Assembly (NCBI RefSeq): GCF_000264905.1
Contig: NW_006763133.1
Location: 2,462,752-2,526,751 of the forward strand
Length of the DNA: 64,000 bases
Direction: 5' to 3'
DNA from: Stereum hirsutum FP-91666 SS1
Taxonomy: Eukaryota > Basidiomycota > Agaricomycetes > Russulales > Stereaceae
The position numbers and the translations under genes were made by a program. Below the pieces are notes generated by a model. The model ran no database searches, was not told where the DNA came from, and saw only the letters and a program-made list of their open reading frames with translations. Shown here piece by piece: positions 45,791-59,222 of this stretch (positions are counted from its first letter, which is position 1; the number at the start of each line of letters is the position of its first letter).

Positions 45791-48700
45791 AGTGATTAAC
45801 TTAAGAAGTAGTGGGCTCTAGAGAAGACTTGTGGTGGAGATAGACAAGATAGCACAAGAACCGTCGAGGGTCTGGATAAAGATGGAGATGACTCGACCGT
45901 CGCGCTTTGAATTCGACAAAATATCGAGGAGGCCATCGGGTCGATCGCTGCTGCTTTGCGGAACGGCATATCGGCGCTCCTTGCGGTGTCGGCTGTAGCC
46001 GGCGGTCCCATCGCGTGGCTGAGAAGGGCTGAAAGTGACGGCGTTCCTGCCTTCGCCACCGCCACACTCCTGTCTTGAACCGCATCTCAAGTGCTTGCGA
46101 AATTGTTGTTCTGAACTCTGGCCTCAGGTCTCATGAAGACCCACGAATCTTGACTTTAATTGCAACTGCGATGTTAATCGACAGGAACCTAGGCACCCGA
46201 TCTCACAATGGACCTCATCTCAGGCTTCAGCTCGCGGTCACTCCGGACGGATCGATGCTCCCGTTAAACTTACAGTAACATCTTGGGCTCCGACCCTGTC
46301 CACTACAAACCACAACGTGAAAGTGTCACTCACAAAGAGTGCGCGATAGCCATGCTCCGTTGCTCCTTCGGTTTTCTTGTGCATCGAGCCATCTATCCTT
46401 CCATCGATCTCTGTGGCGATATATGGAACCTCAGGCCTCAGGCTACACACTGTCCATTGTAAAGTCCTATATATCACAATAGAATTACCTCCCATTGGCT
46501 TGCGCCACAAGTGCATCTACGTACGACTCACACGAGGCGCACAACCGCCCGATGGTACGGGATCGTACGGCACGAATTCTCCACTCTCTGTCGTGTTGAC
46601 ATACTTCCTACGGTCTCCTCCGCCCCAAAAGAGCCTCCTTCCCAGCCTGACACATAACACGGAGGCGATGCGCTTTCTGCGGCCCTGTCATTTCTGCAAC
46701 TGTCGAGCGATACTTAGCTACTGAGATACAGCATGTAAGACCTACAGCTGTAGTATGGACGTTTAAGCTTCGACGTTTGGGGGTGCATCCATTTCACAGG
46801 CGCTATAAAAACACGCATGTTGTGATCTTGCAACTTCCGAACCGAGGCGCTACCTACCCTATGATGGTTTGAGTTTCTCAAAAAGTGTTCTGTCTGGAAT
46901 ACTGGGACGTCTGAATCTTGCTCGCTAAACATGCTTGGGGGTATCATGGACCATGTTCGTGAACCTTCCCGGTACCATGTGAGTTCTTGTGTTCATGCCC
47001 ACCACCCGTCATAAGTTAATCATACGCGCCGTCGTGTTTTTATAGATAGTTGCAAGGATGGATGAACTATGCGCGTACAAAGATCAAGTGGGCCCTCTTC
47101 CAGCTTACTGCGTACGAACACCGAAGTAATGAAGGCTCACCGGCATCCGGCACCCACACTCAGCTCTCGAGCTGTGTGAACGGGCTGTACCCTCTCGTCG
47201 TCCTCGTCGGCGAAATTCCTCCTCCCCGTGTGCACGGCCAAGCGTAGCTGTAAACACCTCGGGAAATACGCGAAGGGATTCGGCGCATTGATGCATCATG
47301 GTATTGTCCTGGTGATATCAACCCAAACCCACCGAACCCGTCCGTCGACTGCAACTCGGAATGCCTGAGATGATGACTGAGCTTCTGCCTGCAGCTGCCA
47401 ACGCTACCGTAGCACGCACTGCGTCATACTGAGCTCTCCCTCATACATGTAGGTAGATATAGTGAGCGAGAATCCTGTGTCTGCGCTGAGGGATGCATCG
47501 CACCCACGGAGGCCATTTATGGAAATTCGCCCGTAGATTAAACGCAATTTACATGTACATCTTCTTCATGTAACAGGCGGAAACGTGGAAGCCAAGCGTC
47601 CCGGTACCCCTACAGCTGTAACACCCGTGTTTATACTAGAAAGAGCATCATTAGGGGAGGGGAGATCTGCACCGTGGTCCGTGTCATGAGTCTCGCCCGT
47701 CAAGAGTCTCGTCTCGTCCCGGTCATTCATTTCCTTGATGTGGCGCTCGTCCCGTCTTCGAGCGGGGCGGTGTCTATATATCAATAAGTGAACAATGGAA
47801 TGGAACATGAGGCATGTAACAGGACTGGGTTCTTCGGAGAAGGGCCATCGCGAAGCATACACGATGCGTGCGGTTTGATTGTCCTGCGATCCTGCGATGA
47901 ATGTCGATGGGCAGACAAAGGTTCCTCCAAGGGATGATACGATGATACAGCACGACATGTTTGTTTCATCTCTTCACGTCCTCTTATCCGATCTCGCCAG
48001 GACAGCCTGAAGAGAAAGGAGAGCCGGTGGGCATCACGAAGGACAAAAGAACCGAAAGGAGTGCTGCATACAACAGGAACTCTGCACCGCAAGGCAGTGG
48101 CGCTGCGTACGGCGTACCTACCTGCTACGGTGGTTGGAATCCCGTACCGCGCAAGGAGACTCAGGAGGTTGATATGTCGACAACACGTCGAAGACATGTG
48201 GACTGGTGGTGGTACGCAGTTGAACTAGCACCGAGAGAAGAAGGCTTCTGTCATACAGCAGTAAGGTTCTTCGCAACTACTACTTAGCGACACCGTTCTT
48301 GCGTTCGCAGCTGACTGTTGGAATCCGAACAGATCAGCTCGTCCTGAAATATGATCATGGATCATGATCCAGCGGGCCTTTCAATCAACAGAATTTGGGG
48401 ATCGCGGGCTTTGGTTCGTCAAGTAACCTCGAGACTAGGAAGGGGGAATGACATAATCGCGAGAACTGTATTCGCCACAGCCGGCTGTAGGAGCATCATG
48501 ATAATTAATGGGGTTCCAACTATCCACAAGCTCACGATGCGACGCGAACCAAGAAACGTGAAACGGAAAAGGGACATACGTGTTCGGTGTGGTGCCGGCC
48601 TAAGTAACAGGTGGACAAAGATACGAGTCAACCGAATTCATGACATGACAAGAAGGGAAGCACAAGATAGCTGCGCTATACAGTACTGCACGGTGCTTAG

Positions 48701-49257
48701 GGGCGCTGGCACCATTCCATGACACTACGGTCACCGATACGGAACGCGATGCTATGGAGCGTGAAGAACGAGGACACAGGAGACGATCATATGGCTTTCT
48801 CGGTGACCCTGCGGGCGGGTATCATTATGTGGCGACCAAGTCTCAGTGTCAACCGGTAGTGCGTGAGGAGTGCGTCGGATGATGCGAAGAGCATGAGACG
48901 GCCCTATGTGTGGGGTAGGCGCTGTACGAATGTGCTGCCATCAGTTTCTGGTTGATGTGCTCGTCTATGTTAAGGGAGCGGCGAGATAGGGTCATGTCCC
49001 AAGGAGCAGCTGCGTTGGCCAAGATATATCATCCACGAGAGCTCGATCACGCAGAATTGAGTGGAGTGCCTAGTTGAGCGGACACTGAGAAGATATGGCC
49101 GTCGTGTGGTCAGCGGGTCTTGGCCGAACAAGGAACTGATACTGTTTCGGCAGGGGAAGGGGCGGACGCGAACAGAACACAACATACGGGAGCGGAGAGC
49201 AACAGGCGCGTGAGAGTCAAATGCGGGAATATATAGATGTGAGTGAAGACGACAGGA
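45791..49257. other. 3.5 kb gene-poor region
   Basis: No frame longer than about 140 codons on either strand, none with recognisable motifs or a credible splice chain, and base composition close to the flanks. It includes the PDX1 promoter next to 45790. Non-coding RNA or decayed sequence is possible but not supported by anything I can see. Confidence 0.4.
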
Positions 49258-49732
49258 TTAGAAGCCTTTGCGTTTGAGCCAGTCCATAACGTCCATTTTC
49301 CATCTGCCACCAGAAAGGACGAGATGCTTTGATCTCACGATCTGTATCTTGAGACGCTCTGCCTCCGGAGAGGCAGGAGGGAACAGAGAGGAAGCGAGAT
49401 CATCCGCGAGAGCCTGGGTGTATGTGAGATATATGGAGTAAGATCAGAGCGGATACCAGGGGTGGAGAAAAATGGTTCGGAATACGAACCCGGATGTTGC
49501 CCTCGACGTTGCGGATTAGAACGGTGTGCTTTGCGCCCTGAGCACGAATCTCGGTGTAAACGGGGAGTGAGCCTCGCGAGTTTCGGTCGAGAAAGTAGGG
49601 GTGTTGAACAGGTTTCACCCTCGGGAGGAGCAGTTGCTGGGTGGCGGTGGTTGGGAGGGCAGCCTGTTGCGAAAGCGGCCTGGCGTAGAATGCAGGCTTC
49701 GCGAGGAGAGAGCGTGCAGAGGGGACGAGCAT
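49258..49732 (-). CDS. IMG2: mitochondrial large ribosomal subunit protein mL49 (Img2)
   Basis: Exons 49732..49490 and 49413..49258; 132 aa. An N-terminal ~30 residues rich in Ala/Ser/Arg without acids (MLVPSARSLLAKPAFYARPL) is a mitochondrial targeting sequence. The conserved core runs YFLDRNSRGSLPVYTEI, KHTVLIRNVEGNI and, across the intron, ALADDLASSLFP. The end SGGRWKMDVMDWLKRKGF is the family's C-terminal signature. Known role: structural protein of the mitochondrial large ribosomal subunit. Length fits the family. It is divergent from the Gln-rich gene, with about 285 bp between starts. Confidence 0.92.
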
Positions 49733-50016
49733 GGAAGGGAAGGCTGCTGGAAGAGAGTTAGCGTGAGTTGGAATATACTTTCAGCTGAAAGGGCCTACCT
49801 CGCGCGAAAGGAGATCAGTGGGAGATCGAAGAAGAGATGAAGGAAATTGATTTGAAAGAAGCTGCGTCGGCTCGTCCACATTTGTCCGTTCTATCGGCTA
49901 TCCCATCCCATTCTGTCACTCCACTGCCACCACTCCCGCCCAGACTGCTACCGTCATCGACACATATAAAAGAGCCATGCAATCTCCCACCCGAACGCCC
50001 CAAACCAGCCCCAGCC

Positions 50017-50761
50017 ATGGCCCATCCCCTCATGCTCGACGACCTCGCCCTTACTCTCCCCTTCGACCCGTCTTGGCCACAGCGCGGCCAGTACCCGTCC
50101 CTTAACCTCGCCCCAATATTCGTAGACCCATGGCAACAGCACCAGCAGCGCCAACAGCAGCAATACTACAACCAGTACGCAATGCAGCAGATGCACTGGC
50201 GGCATCCTCAGCAGCGACCAATAGCTGGGCCCTCCTCGCTCAAGCCACACCGTCATCCCCATCCTGCGCCACACGCAGGCTTCACCGCGAATATTAATGT
50301 GCCGCTTATGCCTACTCGCCTCAACATTCCCGAACTCTGTACGTTGTCTTTCATCGACTACTCTTCCAGTCGAACATGTCACTCATGCACCCGATTTAGC
50401 ACCCCCTTCTCCCTCTCAATCGGTTTCACCTACTTCCACCCTTGCGCCACCCACACCAGAACCCACACCGGTCTTGGCTGTGTGCAACGCGCCTCTTATC
50501 CAACCGAAACCACTGCCATATCGTCCTCCGGCATTCCTTTCCCAGTTCGAACTTCCTGATCCTGACGAGGATCTCTCCTACCCTCCATACACCACTTCTC
50601 GTGGCAAGCGAAAGCGCTCACGAGACGACTCAGACGAACGCAACGAAGACCCTGGGCGTGTGTACGGGAAGCGACGAGCCACCGAAGCTGCCATCCGTCC
50701 ACTTCCCCCGCCCTCTTCTTACACTTCGCATCTAAACTCGCATCGCCGTTCTCTGAGTTGA
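50017..50761 (+). CDS. Gln/His-rich low-complexity protein, function unknown
   Basis: Exons 50017..50338 and 50400..50761; 227 aa. The N-terminus MAHPLMLDDLALTLPF is followed by a Gln-rich run with Tyr, Met and His (about residues 35-65), a His/Pro patch, FTANINVPLMPTRLNIPEL, a Ser/Pro/Thr linker and LPYRPPAFLSQFELPDPDEDLSYPPY. The tail has a bipartite-like basic cluster, RGKRKRSRDD and GKRRATE, which could be a nuclear localisation signal. No named domain. The composition suggests a transcription-linked protein (inference). An in-frame upstream ATG at 49837 would add 60 residues without obvious structure. Confidence 0.65.
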
Positions 50762-53700
50762 GCCTCCCGGCGAGCGTATTCTCGGCTCTTCCCTTATCCC
50801 GGCCACACTTTACACTCTGTTCCACCTTCCGGGCCTCGCGGCCTCTGGCTCCTTGGGGCAAGGCATTCTTTCATTCATCAGACAGTAGTCAGACGCCATT
50901 GTACATCATTCGTAAGTTCGTTTCGGTCTTCTCGATATGACTTCGCTTCAACCCTCTTCTGACTGTACCTTTGTCGTTCCCAGATCGCATATTTGTCATT
51001 GCACATACAGTAGTTCTCTCATCTTGCATCGCCCACCCACATACCTTTTTTGCAGGTTGGCTACGGACAACGTAATACATCTTGTGCCTCAGCTATACGA
51101 TCCCACCGCATGTACAGCTGTGACCACTGTATGAATCCCAGGCGCGGCGCCACTGAGCCCACGCAGCGCACTAAGTATGACCGTTCTGAGCTGCCATTTT
51201 CCCGTCATCGAACCGGACGAGTCTCGCCGTTTGTCTGTCCGCAACTCCACCCACTGTCATCCGGTGCCTTCGTTTCCCGCGGAGCGCATGCTCTCATTTT
51301 ACACCCTCCTCGCTGACACGTATCCGCGCAGCAACTTGCCTGCAAATAGCACAGGAATAGTACACTGGTGAATAACGAACTCTTGTGAATTTCTCTCACC
51401 GTTCTCTGGTCAGCGACTCAGCGGCGGCTTTTGCAGATTTTGGTACGATTATGACAGCTACTCCCTTTCATCATCTGATCTCCCTAATCCTCCTCACCTC
51501 GCGAACCCTGACCCGCGTAATCCGAACAGATAGATCCACAGCACGACTCCTGTCCAGGAGCCTCAATTGAGTATCCTCTTGTGTCGTCTTGTGCTCCGTG
51601 TTCTCAGGATCCGAAGGGGCCAAGACTCGAGACTCAAGACCTTCCGATAACCGAAAAATCTTGAAACACTGAAGGTTGAAGGTAATAAAAAGGGTCTCAC
51701 GCGGATTCAGTCAGAAGCGCAATCCGAACGAGCTCTGTGTGAGCGGCGTAGACGCGTTCCACCCACCTCCTGTCACAATCGATATGCATATCCCATATCC
51801 ATTCTCCTTCCGAAGCTCAGGACTCAGGGCCAGGTCGAACATGTAAGTACATACGACATCCGCATCTGTCGATCCGATTGGAACTGTAACTCTCCGGCGG
51901 ACATGCCACATCAGTTACATGATACGGACAAAGGTAAGGTACGATGATACGTTGGGGTCGGTGGTTCAGCTGTGCCTTTTCGCTCAGCCAGCAGCGATCG
52001 GTCTCGCAGCTGGACTGGACACGACGACGGTCAGTGTGATGCGCAGGGCCTTTCGTCTCCGTTCGCCGTAGACGAGCACGCAACTTCAATTTTTTTTTCT
52101 TAGGAGCGCCCTGACCGTTTCGTACGTTCGGAACATATCAGTGAATATGTGTCCATGAATAGATCATCCGCACCCATTGTGCCTCGGATATCCGCTCACT
52201 TTTTTTCAATGTCCTCCCAGAAGACAGGCTTGGAGGCCCCGATCAGGCTGAGACAGTACTAGTACTAGTACTAGTCATCTGGCATCCCATCTCGCCACAA
52301 AGCATCCGCCTTGCGTTTCTGTCTTGTTTTTTGTATTTCACCAGGGTTAGTGTTCCCCGCTCTTGACACCTCCCTATCATCGTTGATCGCGGAAAGGCAC
52401 AGCCCCTGCCTTGACTCAATTTACTTCACAATTCACTCAGCAGGAACGGCGGACGCGGATTATGGATCACGAGTTCCACTTTGTCCTTTGACATCTATGG
52501 ATATGGTGCCGTCGCCGGTGCCTTGCTTTGCCTTGACTTGCTGGGGTTTGTCTGTCAGTTAGGATAACCCCGATGGTATATTGTTATCGGACAAACTCGG
52601 AGTACGGGGAATTTACCGCGTTGAAGTCGTTGTCAGTCGGAGAGAAAAAATGTTAGCGGTGTCATTCATCATACCATCGTCGCAGCTTGTACTACGAACA
52701 TATGAACAGAATGTAAGTTCATGCTGCTACATACATACCAAAGCGCAAACGTTACATCCAACCGCAGCGATCATTTTGCAGTGTACTACATCGCGTTCGG
52801 TAAGACAGAACGGCGAAAGTTTTAGGACCTCGATCTCGGTCGGCGAAGCTGTCTGCCGAACATACTTCATTATGAATCGCATTAAGAGCCCTGTTGCAAG
52901 GACACGGTACGCATAGCAGCGGTAAATAAAGTATGAACGAATTGCTGTGGTCGCCGGTCGGTGTCGAAAGGAACCTAGCCGTTTCTTACGTAATCAAGTT
53001 GGTACCGATGTGGCGGTGGCACGCAATTACCGGCGAAGGTGAACAAATCGAATGCTGTCCTTGGTCGATCTGCTTGAAAGTCAGGAATCAGATGGATATT
53101 ATGCAGCGTATTGATGCAATAAGAAAAAGAGAAAGAGCGCACTGGGGACATGTCAGTGTACACACTCGTACACACTGCTCATACTTACTTTCCAGATGCG
53201 CTCAGGGCGGACGCTGAAGTTCCTCGTGCATGCTGCGAAATTCGATCGAGAAAAAAATTGAACCTCTAACGGAGAATGAGAGGCTGAAGTCTTTGCGCCA
53301 TAAGGTGGAATACAAGCACCCTCAAACGGCACATGCAAAGACTCTATCGAGCACACTTGGTACTGGGAAGTTCCTAAGAGCTGTGCGGAACGCAGACGTC
53401 AAACTATCGGAATTCCGTCAGCATCCATCTCTCCAAGTGGGACTCATCATCACAGTAATCACTGAAGACGCGAAATACGAGCTTACCTCGACTCCATGTG
53501 GTCGTCAACACCGACACCGTCGGGAGCCGTCAGTTTGAATCTCCTCCTTCTTGCCCGAGTCTTTCGCAGCTGCTATTTCTTGGACGACAGAGCGCTGATA
53601 CTGTATCAGTATCAGTCGTATGTATGTGTCGCGGCGAGAGCGCATCTTGCGAGGTGCGGCCTGAGAGGGTTCCATGATTACTACGGCCTCCGACGCTGGC

Positions 53701-55096
53701 AGCCTGAGATTGATGCAGAGTCTTGATGGGTCGATCGTATTCGACAGTGAAACGACCATCGCTTTGAAACATGCAGCTTAGCGTTGATGGATACGATGAT
53801 GCGGCAGGGTATGTGACACATCGCTCGTAGGATAGGTAGGATTGTCTTGTAATGTTTTATCGCGAGAACAAAACCTAAGGTGTTATCGTGTGGAAAAACG
53901 GACAGGAGGGTGTGATCTGTGTGGCAGTAGATGGAGATACGCGAGACCTGAGGATTTCCATCGTTACCTATGGTTACAAACAAAATGAAGGGTCTTACAG
54001 CTAGATCAAGCAGTACGGTTGTTACTTCGGTGTGGACAAAGGTCTGAAACAAAAGCTCACCAGCGATGATTACGATTACGATGCATCGAGCAATTCAAGT
54101 CAAAACTGACGCGAGTGATGCAGCGGAAAGCTTGACTGACAGAGAGTGATGGCACGAGTGAGCACTCCACCAATGCATGGCTTCATGCTAGTCTGTTATC
54201 TGTCGCAGATTCTCTTGGAGAAGAGAAGGAGCTTTCTCGGTTATCACGACGAGTTAGTATGTTATGCGGATAGCTAAGTCAGCCGAGCAAAGCGCATGGG
54301 ATGAAGCATCCTGCTCTCGTGGCCGGCTATGTTGGTTCTTCGCAGGGTCGAATGATAGGAGGAAGGGCCGCAAAAGATTGTCTCTGTAACAGAGACTGTC
54401 TTTGAGATGCCATCAGCTACCTAGCCTAAGCAAGTATGTCGGCCGCATGAACATAATTTGTACGACCTGTGCCAGGTACGATCTATCCGTTAAAGTATAT
54501 TAGACTCGAAGGGTGTGTTGCAATGTATTAGTACAAGAGGACTCACCCGCTCAAGGACTGTGAGCCATGTCGTATTCTTCCAGGGGAGACGACTGTTGTC
54601 TTACAGATATTCAAAGTTGTGAAGGGCGAATTGTTGGCGGATCGAAGGGTGGTGACTTCAAGCCTGTATGTCGAAAACATCTGATGACTAGTCAATATGA
54701 CGAACACTGGAAGAAACCGGAGGGTGTTCAATGAACGTACTGGCTGATCCCAGCGAATAACGCGAATGGAAGGAAAGCGAGTAGTAACGAAATAAGAAAC
54801 GCGCGAAAAGTGGATTGCATGAATCGTATCAAAATAAACACGGACTATAGGTCTCGTAGAAATACATGTGAAGGCCACAATAAGCTAGAAACACAGGGCG
54901 ACACAACAAGGAGACATGAGTGCACATTCTAGGGGGCTGAAGCATGCACGATAAACAGTCAGAAGAGAGTATAGAGCCAGGAAACACAACAAGAAAACGA
55001 GGACGGCGCGGACGAAGTACGCGGGCAATAACAGTTGAGAGAACGACAGACACACACAGAGAAATCAAGGCGTGTTCAATCGTCTGCAACATACCT
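50762..55096. other. 4.3 kb gene-poor region
   Basis: Many short frames, none over about 125 codons, no family motif on either strand and no consistent exon chain. I could not identify transposon ends or tRNA-like elements. A short AGTACT repeat lies near 52255. The last part should hold the 3' UTR of the BTB gene. Confidence 0.4.
52255..52275. repeat. short tandem repeat of the palindrome AGTACT
   Basis: Three and a half head-to-tail copies of AGTACT, each self-complementary, so the whole tract is an inverted repeat as well. Confidence 0.8.
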
Positions 55097-56606
55097 TCAA
55101 TCCAGTCTAAACCAGAATGGTATCATCTTCCACATCCTCTCCCTCTCTCTTGCTGCCCACACCTCGAGGCTTCTGGCACAACTCCTACACTCGCCTCCCC
55201 ATGCACCCTCTCCCTTGGCCACCCCAAGATACTCTCCCATCATTTCCGTGCTTTTCAAGCCTCCGAGTTCTTCGGCCACATACAACGGATCCATAACGCC
55301 CGTCTGCCGATCGCAGATGTAATGTTGTGTCGCTAGACCCATCAGTTCGGCGAAGTCTTTGCGGCAAGCACCAGGTGATGTACAGGAGCCCCAGCCGCTT
55401 GAGCTCGCAGTCGGGGGTGGTGAAGAGGAGGTGCCGTGGACGAGCACAGCGGAAGGTGGGGAAAGCGGTCGATAAGCAGAGGGGCGGCGAGAATGTATGT
55501 GAGGACCACGACCCATGGATTGGACAAGTGCACTGACGCAGGCAGCTGCTGCCTCTTTGCCTAAAGCCAGTTTCTGAAGATCGCTGGACGAAAGGCTCGG
55601 TTGACAGACGGCGGACAGTGGCGGGGGTGAAGAATTGGAAGGGTTGCCTTGGGGCGGAGGCGATGGTGGTGGGGTGAGATATCGGAAACGGGATGAAGAG
55701 GCATGATCATCCAGAGGAGAAGGTTCAAATATCTGAGCGAATGTGTACCGGGACAAGTCATAAAACGCCGATGGACTATTGCGAGGAAGGTTCAGTCGCG
55801 GTTTCAGGAATTGAGAGGGTAAGATTTCGAGGGCGATGTATTAAGATGTGGACATACAGTAATTCGGGAGCATTTGCTTCACGAGCGAGGTTGATGACGG
55901 CCTAGCGGTTTGGGAACGGTAATTGAGGTCACGATATCTTTCTCTGGGGAATATGAACTCACGATAGGCGACGGATATAGGTGCTCTCTATTCGCCACAG
56001 ATGAGTGAGAGTTCTCATATTCAAAGGTTCGTACAGCCTCTTCGCGAGCATCCCATCCCTTGAGGGTGGCGGGCCACGCAATACTGAGATGAGCCAGTGC
56101 GCGAGAACGTAAGCTCTCGATCAAGTATTTCGAAGACAGCCGCAGAATTCCCGAGACGATACGAAAATCTGCCGGATCATTGTTCCCGAATGTCCTGTGA
56201 GGGCAGATATATGAGTACTGGGAAGCACGGAAGCAGAGGTAAGTACGAACGGTCCGTCATAGAGGGCCGTGAGCAAGTTGGCTACATCCTCTGCGGCATC
56301 GTGCATTATGACTAAGGGATGACCTTCGAACATCGGGGAACCTCTTGCGACTTTGTCATCACGCGAACGCGGAGCTGGTGGTTGAGGAAGAGAGAACATG
56401 TCGCGAAAGATGAGGGAATGTCTTGCAAGTTGTGTTTGGTGAACGAGGAACACAGTCTTGTCAGCCTGCAGCACGACAGAGCCATCGATGAACCAAAGGT
56501 CCGAATGTTTCTCGACCGTATTTGGGCCAGAACGCGGACAAGTCGCCACGAGGGGTAAGGGAGACAGTTGAGAGGCCATGAGGGACTGGAATGCGCCGGG
56601 GGTCAT
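55097..56606 (-). CDS. BTB/POZ-domain protein
   Basis: Exons 56606..56251, 56194..55963, 55901..55858, 55775..55097; 436 aa. After ~30 residues comes HSDLWFIDGSVVLQADKTVFLVHQTQLARHS, the start of a BTB domain with the internalised-residue pattern, then SLIFRDMFSLP, GHPLVIMHDAAEDVANLLTALYDG and a helical extension ILRLSSKYLIESLRSRAL. The C-terminal half has a Pro/Ser linker, a segment CRKDFAELMGLATQHYICDRQTG and a closing CRSCARSLEVW, the Cys-containing tail seen in many Agaricomycete BTB proteins. BTB domains mediate dimerisation and often cullin-3 recruitment, but for this expanded mushroom family no specific role is established. Confidence 0.88.
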
Positions 56607-56899
56607 GAAAGTTATGGTGATACAAAGAGTACAAAATTATACAGCAAGGAAGATCTGTCAAACTAGTTTCATGCACGGGTGTTGTCGTTGTCGTTGTCGA
56701 TGTTGGTGAAGCGGACCGACATCATAATTCGTCCGTGTCGACCACGTCGTGTCTTTGGTGATCGGCACCCTAGCCGATGATAAACGGAACAACGGAATTT
56801 TCCGGAGGCTTTAGCTTTCAATAAGGACAAACAACGCCTTCCCGTGCCTCGCCACGGATCGCCACGCGCCAATTCGAATATCCAACTTTCAGAAGAGCC

Positions 56900-58802
56900 A
56901 TGGCGTCTCTCCGCCTCGCCTCTCGACGTCTTCCTAACTTGTCGTCTGCGTCGTCGCGAACGTACGCAACACGCGTGTCTCCGCCCTCGTCCGGTTTGCG
57001 TACCGCTACCTATGCCACTCTCTTCACCGTATCCGCCGGACTATTCGCTGTCTATTACTTTGACTCACGCGCCGCTATTCATCGCTACTTCCTGACACCT
57101 GCACTTCGTAACGCTCTCGATGCAGAGACAGGCCACCGACTCGCTGTTCGCTGTATAGGAGCCGGTCTTAGTCCGAAGGATAAGCATGAGGATGGCTCGC
57201 TACTGAAGACAGAGGTATGCACCAGTCATTCATGTCAAGGGTAGCTTAGTGTTGATTTGAACAGCTATGGGGAATAGAACTATCAAACCCGATAGGTCTT
57301 GCCGCCGGCTTTGACAAGGACGGAGAAGCGATTGATGGTTAGTTCTTTGAACTTCAGCGGTTTGCTGTACTCATAACATGGGCGAAGGCTTGTTCGACCT
57401 TGGCTTCAGCTGGGTTGAGATAGGAAGCGTAACTCCAAAACCACAAGTGAGTAGATTACTTTCAATTGACACTAACTTTGTCCTTGTTTCCCTCGTACAC
57501 TTTTGGGCCACATTATGTCCTGTCCCGCATGCCACACTGCCACTTAATCCCCACGTCGCTTTTGGGGTGTTTCGCTCTTTCTGTGGGTTGTGGATGTAAT
57601 CTCTATCTGACTATCAACCTTTTCGTACATCAGCCTGGCAATCCATCCCCTCGTGTTTTCCGCCTGCCGGAGGATTCAGGGTTGATCAATCGTTACGGTT
57701 TCCCTTCACTCGGTCATACCGCCCTCCTCAGCCGTCTCCGTGCTCGACTCCCTACATTCACCAGCCCAGACTCTGACGCATCAAATACACCCGCATCACT
57801 GTATCCGCATAAATTCCTTGCTATTAACCTTGGGAAAAACAAGACTAGTCCCCTCGAGTCCCCAGAAGACTTCGTCACCGGTGTCAAAGCGTTTGCTCCA
57901 TACGCTGATGCTCTGGTAGTCAACGTCTCGAGCCCGAACACCCCTGGCCTACGGTGAGTCTCACTTTCCTTTAACTTGGTGTGTTCTGTGTCAGCTTACC
58001 AGAAACGGTCGCAACTAGAGGCATGCAGCAAAAAGAAGTGCTCGAAAATCTGCTGTCCAGTGTCACGAAGGCGCGAGATGAAGTCTCCACTACTCTGACC
58101 AAGGCGCAGAAGCCGAAACTGCTCTTGAAGATAGCGCCTGACCTCACCGCACAGCAGATTCAGGATATTGCCGATGCGGTCATAAACGCTGGTGGTATTG
58201 ACGGTGTCATTGTCAGTAACACGACAATCGCCCGGCCAGCATCGCTTCGCAGCAGTGAGTCTACCGAATTGATCTTACTACGAAGTCCAGGTGCTGACGG
58301 TGCCTGATAAGGCAATAAATCCGAGATGGGTGGCCTGTCTGGTGCCCCTCTGCTCCCTCTGTCACTCTCTGCTGTCCGGTCTCTTCGCCCGCTCTTACCT
58401 GCGTCTATTCCTATAATCGGTTGTGGCGGAATTTCCTCGGGAAGCGATGCCCTTGCGTTTGCTCGTGCAGGAGCCTCTTTTGTCCAGGTCTATACTTCGT
58501 TCGGCTACGACGGTGCTGGTGCATGTCGAAGAATCAAGGACGAGCTGGACGAGGTATTGAGGAAGGAAGAAGGGGGAAAGAGTTGGGCGGAGGTAGTGAA
58601 GAAGGCTGTGAACGAGCTGGGTCTGAAGGAGGGTGAGACGGTCAAGGGTAAAGGAAAGGAAATCGAGGGGGTGGGGATGTTGATCGAGCAAGCGAAGGAA
58701 TTGAAAGGGTTGCTGGATAGCCTGGGCGAGAGGATGGACAAGGAAGATCAGGAGGCTGTGAGGCTAACTGAAGTTGGAGCAGCTGCTGTGTCTGTGATTT
58801 AG
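56900..58802 (+). CDS. URA9: dihydroorotate dehydrogenase (quinone), mitochondrial class 2
   Basis: Exons 56900..57214, 57265..57337, 57388..57446, 57634..57953, 58019..58254, 58312..58802; 497 aa. The N-terminus is a Ser/Arg-rich presequence (MASLRLASRRLPNLSSASSR), then a membrane segment TLFTVSAGLFAVYYF. The FMN barrel follows: NPIGLAAGFDKDGEAIDG, VEIGSVTPKPQPGNPSPRVFRL, INRYGFPSLGH, NLGKNKTSPLE, LVVNVSSPNTPGLRG (catalytic Ser of class 2), LLKIAPDLT, GVIVSNTTIARP and GCGGISSGSDALAFARAGASFVQVYTS. Known role: fourth step of pyrimidine synthesis at the inner mitochondrial membrane, passing electrons to ubiquinone. A Lys/Glu-rich insert of ~50 residues near the C-terminus (about residues 425-475) is unusual. 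Intron 3 is long (187 nt). Confidence 0.95.
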
Positions 58803-59222
58803 GAGAAATCCATGGTATGAAGGCAGTAACCCTTCACTCACTTGCAAAGGTGCATAATGTACCCCATATTCTCACTCGAGGTCCTACCAATTCGTCAGGA
58901 GTAAACTGAGTAAATGGTGGAATAAACGATGTCTGAGTTTCTGTGTCTGTTGACGTGGAGGAGACTGGGGCCTACAATAGCTGCGAAAATCATGATCTCC
59001 TTTGCTGACTACTTTTGGGTGTAGCCTTGTGAAAGATAGCTGGATTTTTGAGGTGGTAAGAGCTCGAAGCGTCAAACCGAATGAGCCATATTCTCGGAAC
59101 ACTGAGATAAACCGCGCAATGGCGAACGTCATTTCATATCCACAAGCCATATATCACCATGCCTCGGAGAGCCGGTTCCTATAATTCTCACCTCACCAAC
59201 GACGACCACGACGAGTTCACCG
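58803..59222. other. intergenic, aldo/keto reductase promoter and leader
   Basis: About 420 bp between two + strand genes. It contains a candidate upstream ORF (59159..59230). No other coding sequence supported. Confidence 0.5.

Noticed and set aside
47781..48197. Minus-strand 138-codon frame rich in Arg/Ser/Cys
   Set aside because: No motif, no partner exons, and an equally long + frame overlaps it; composition is as expected by chance.
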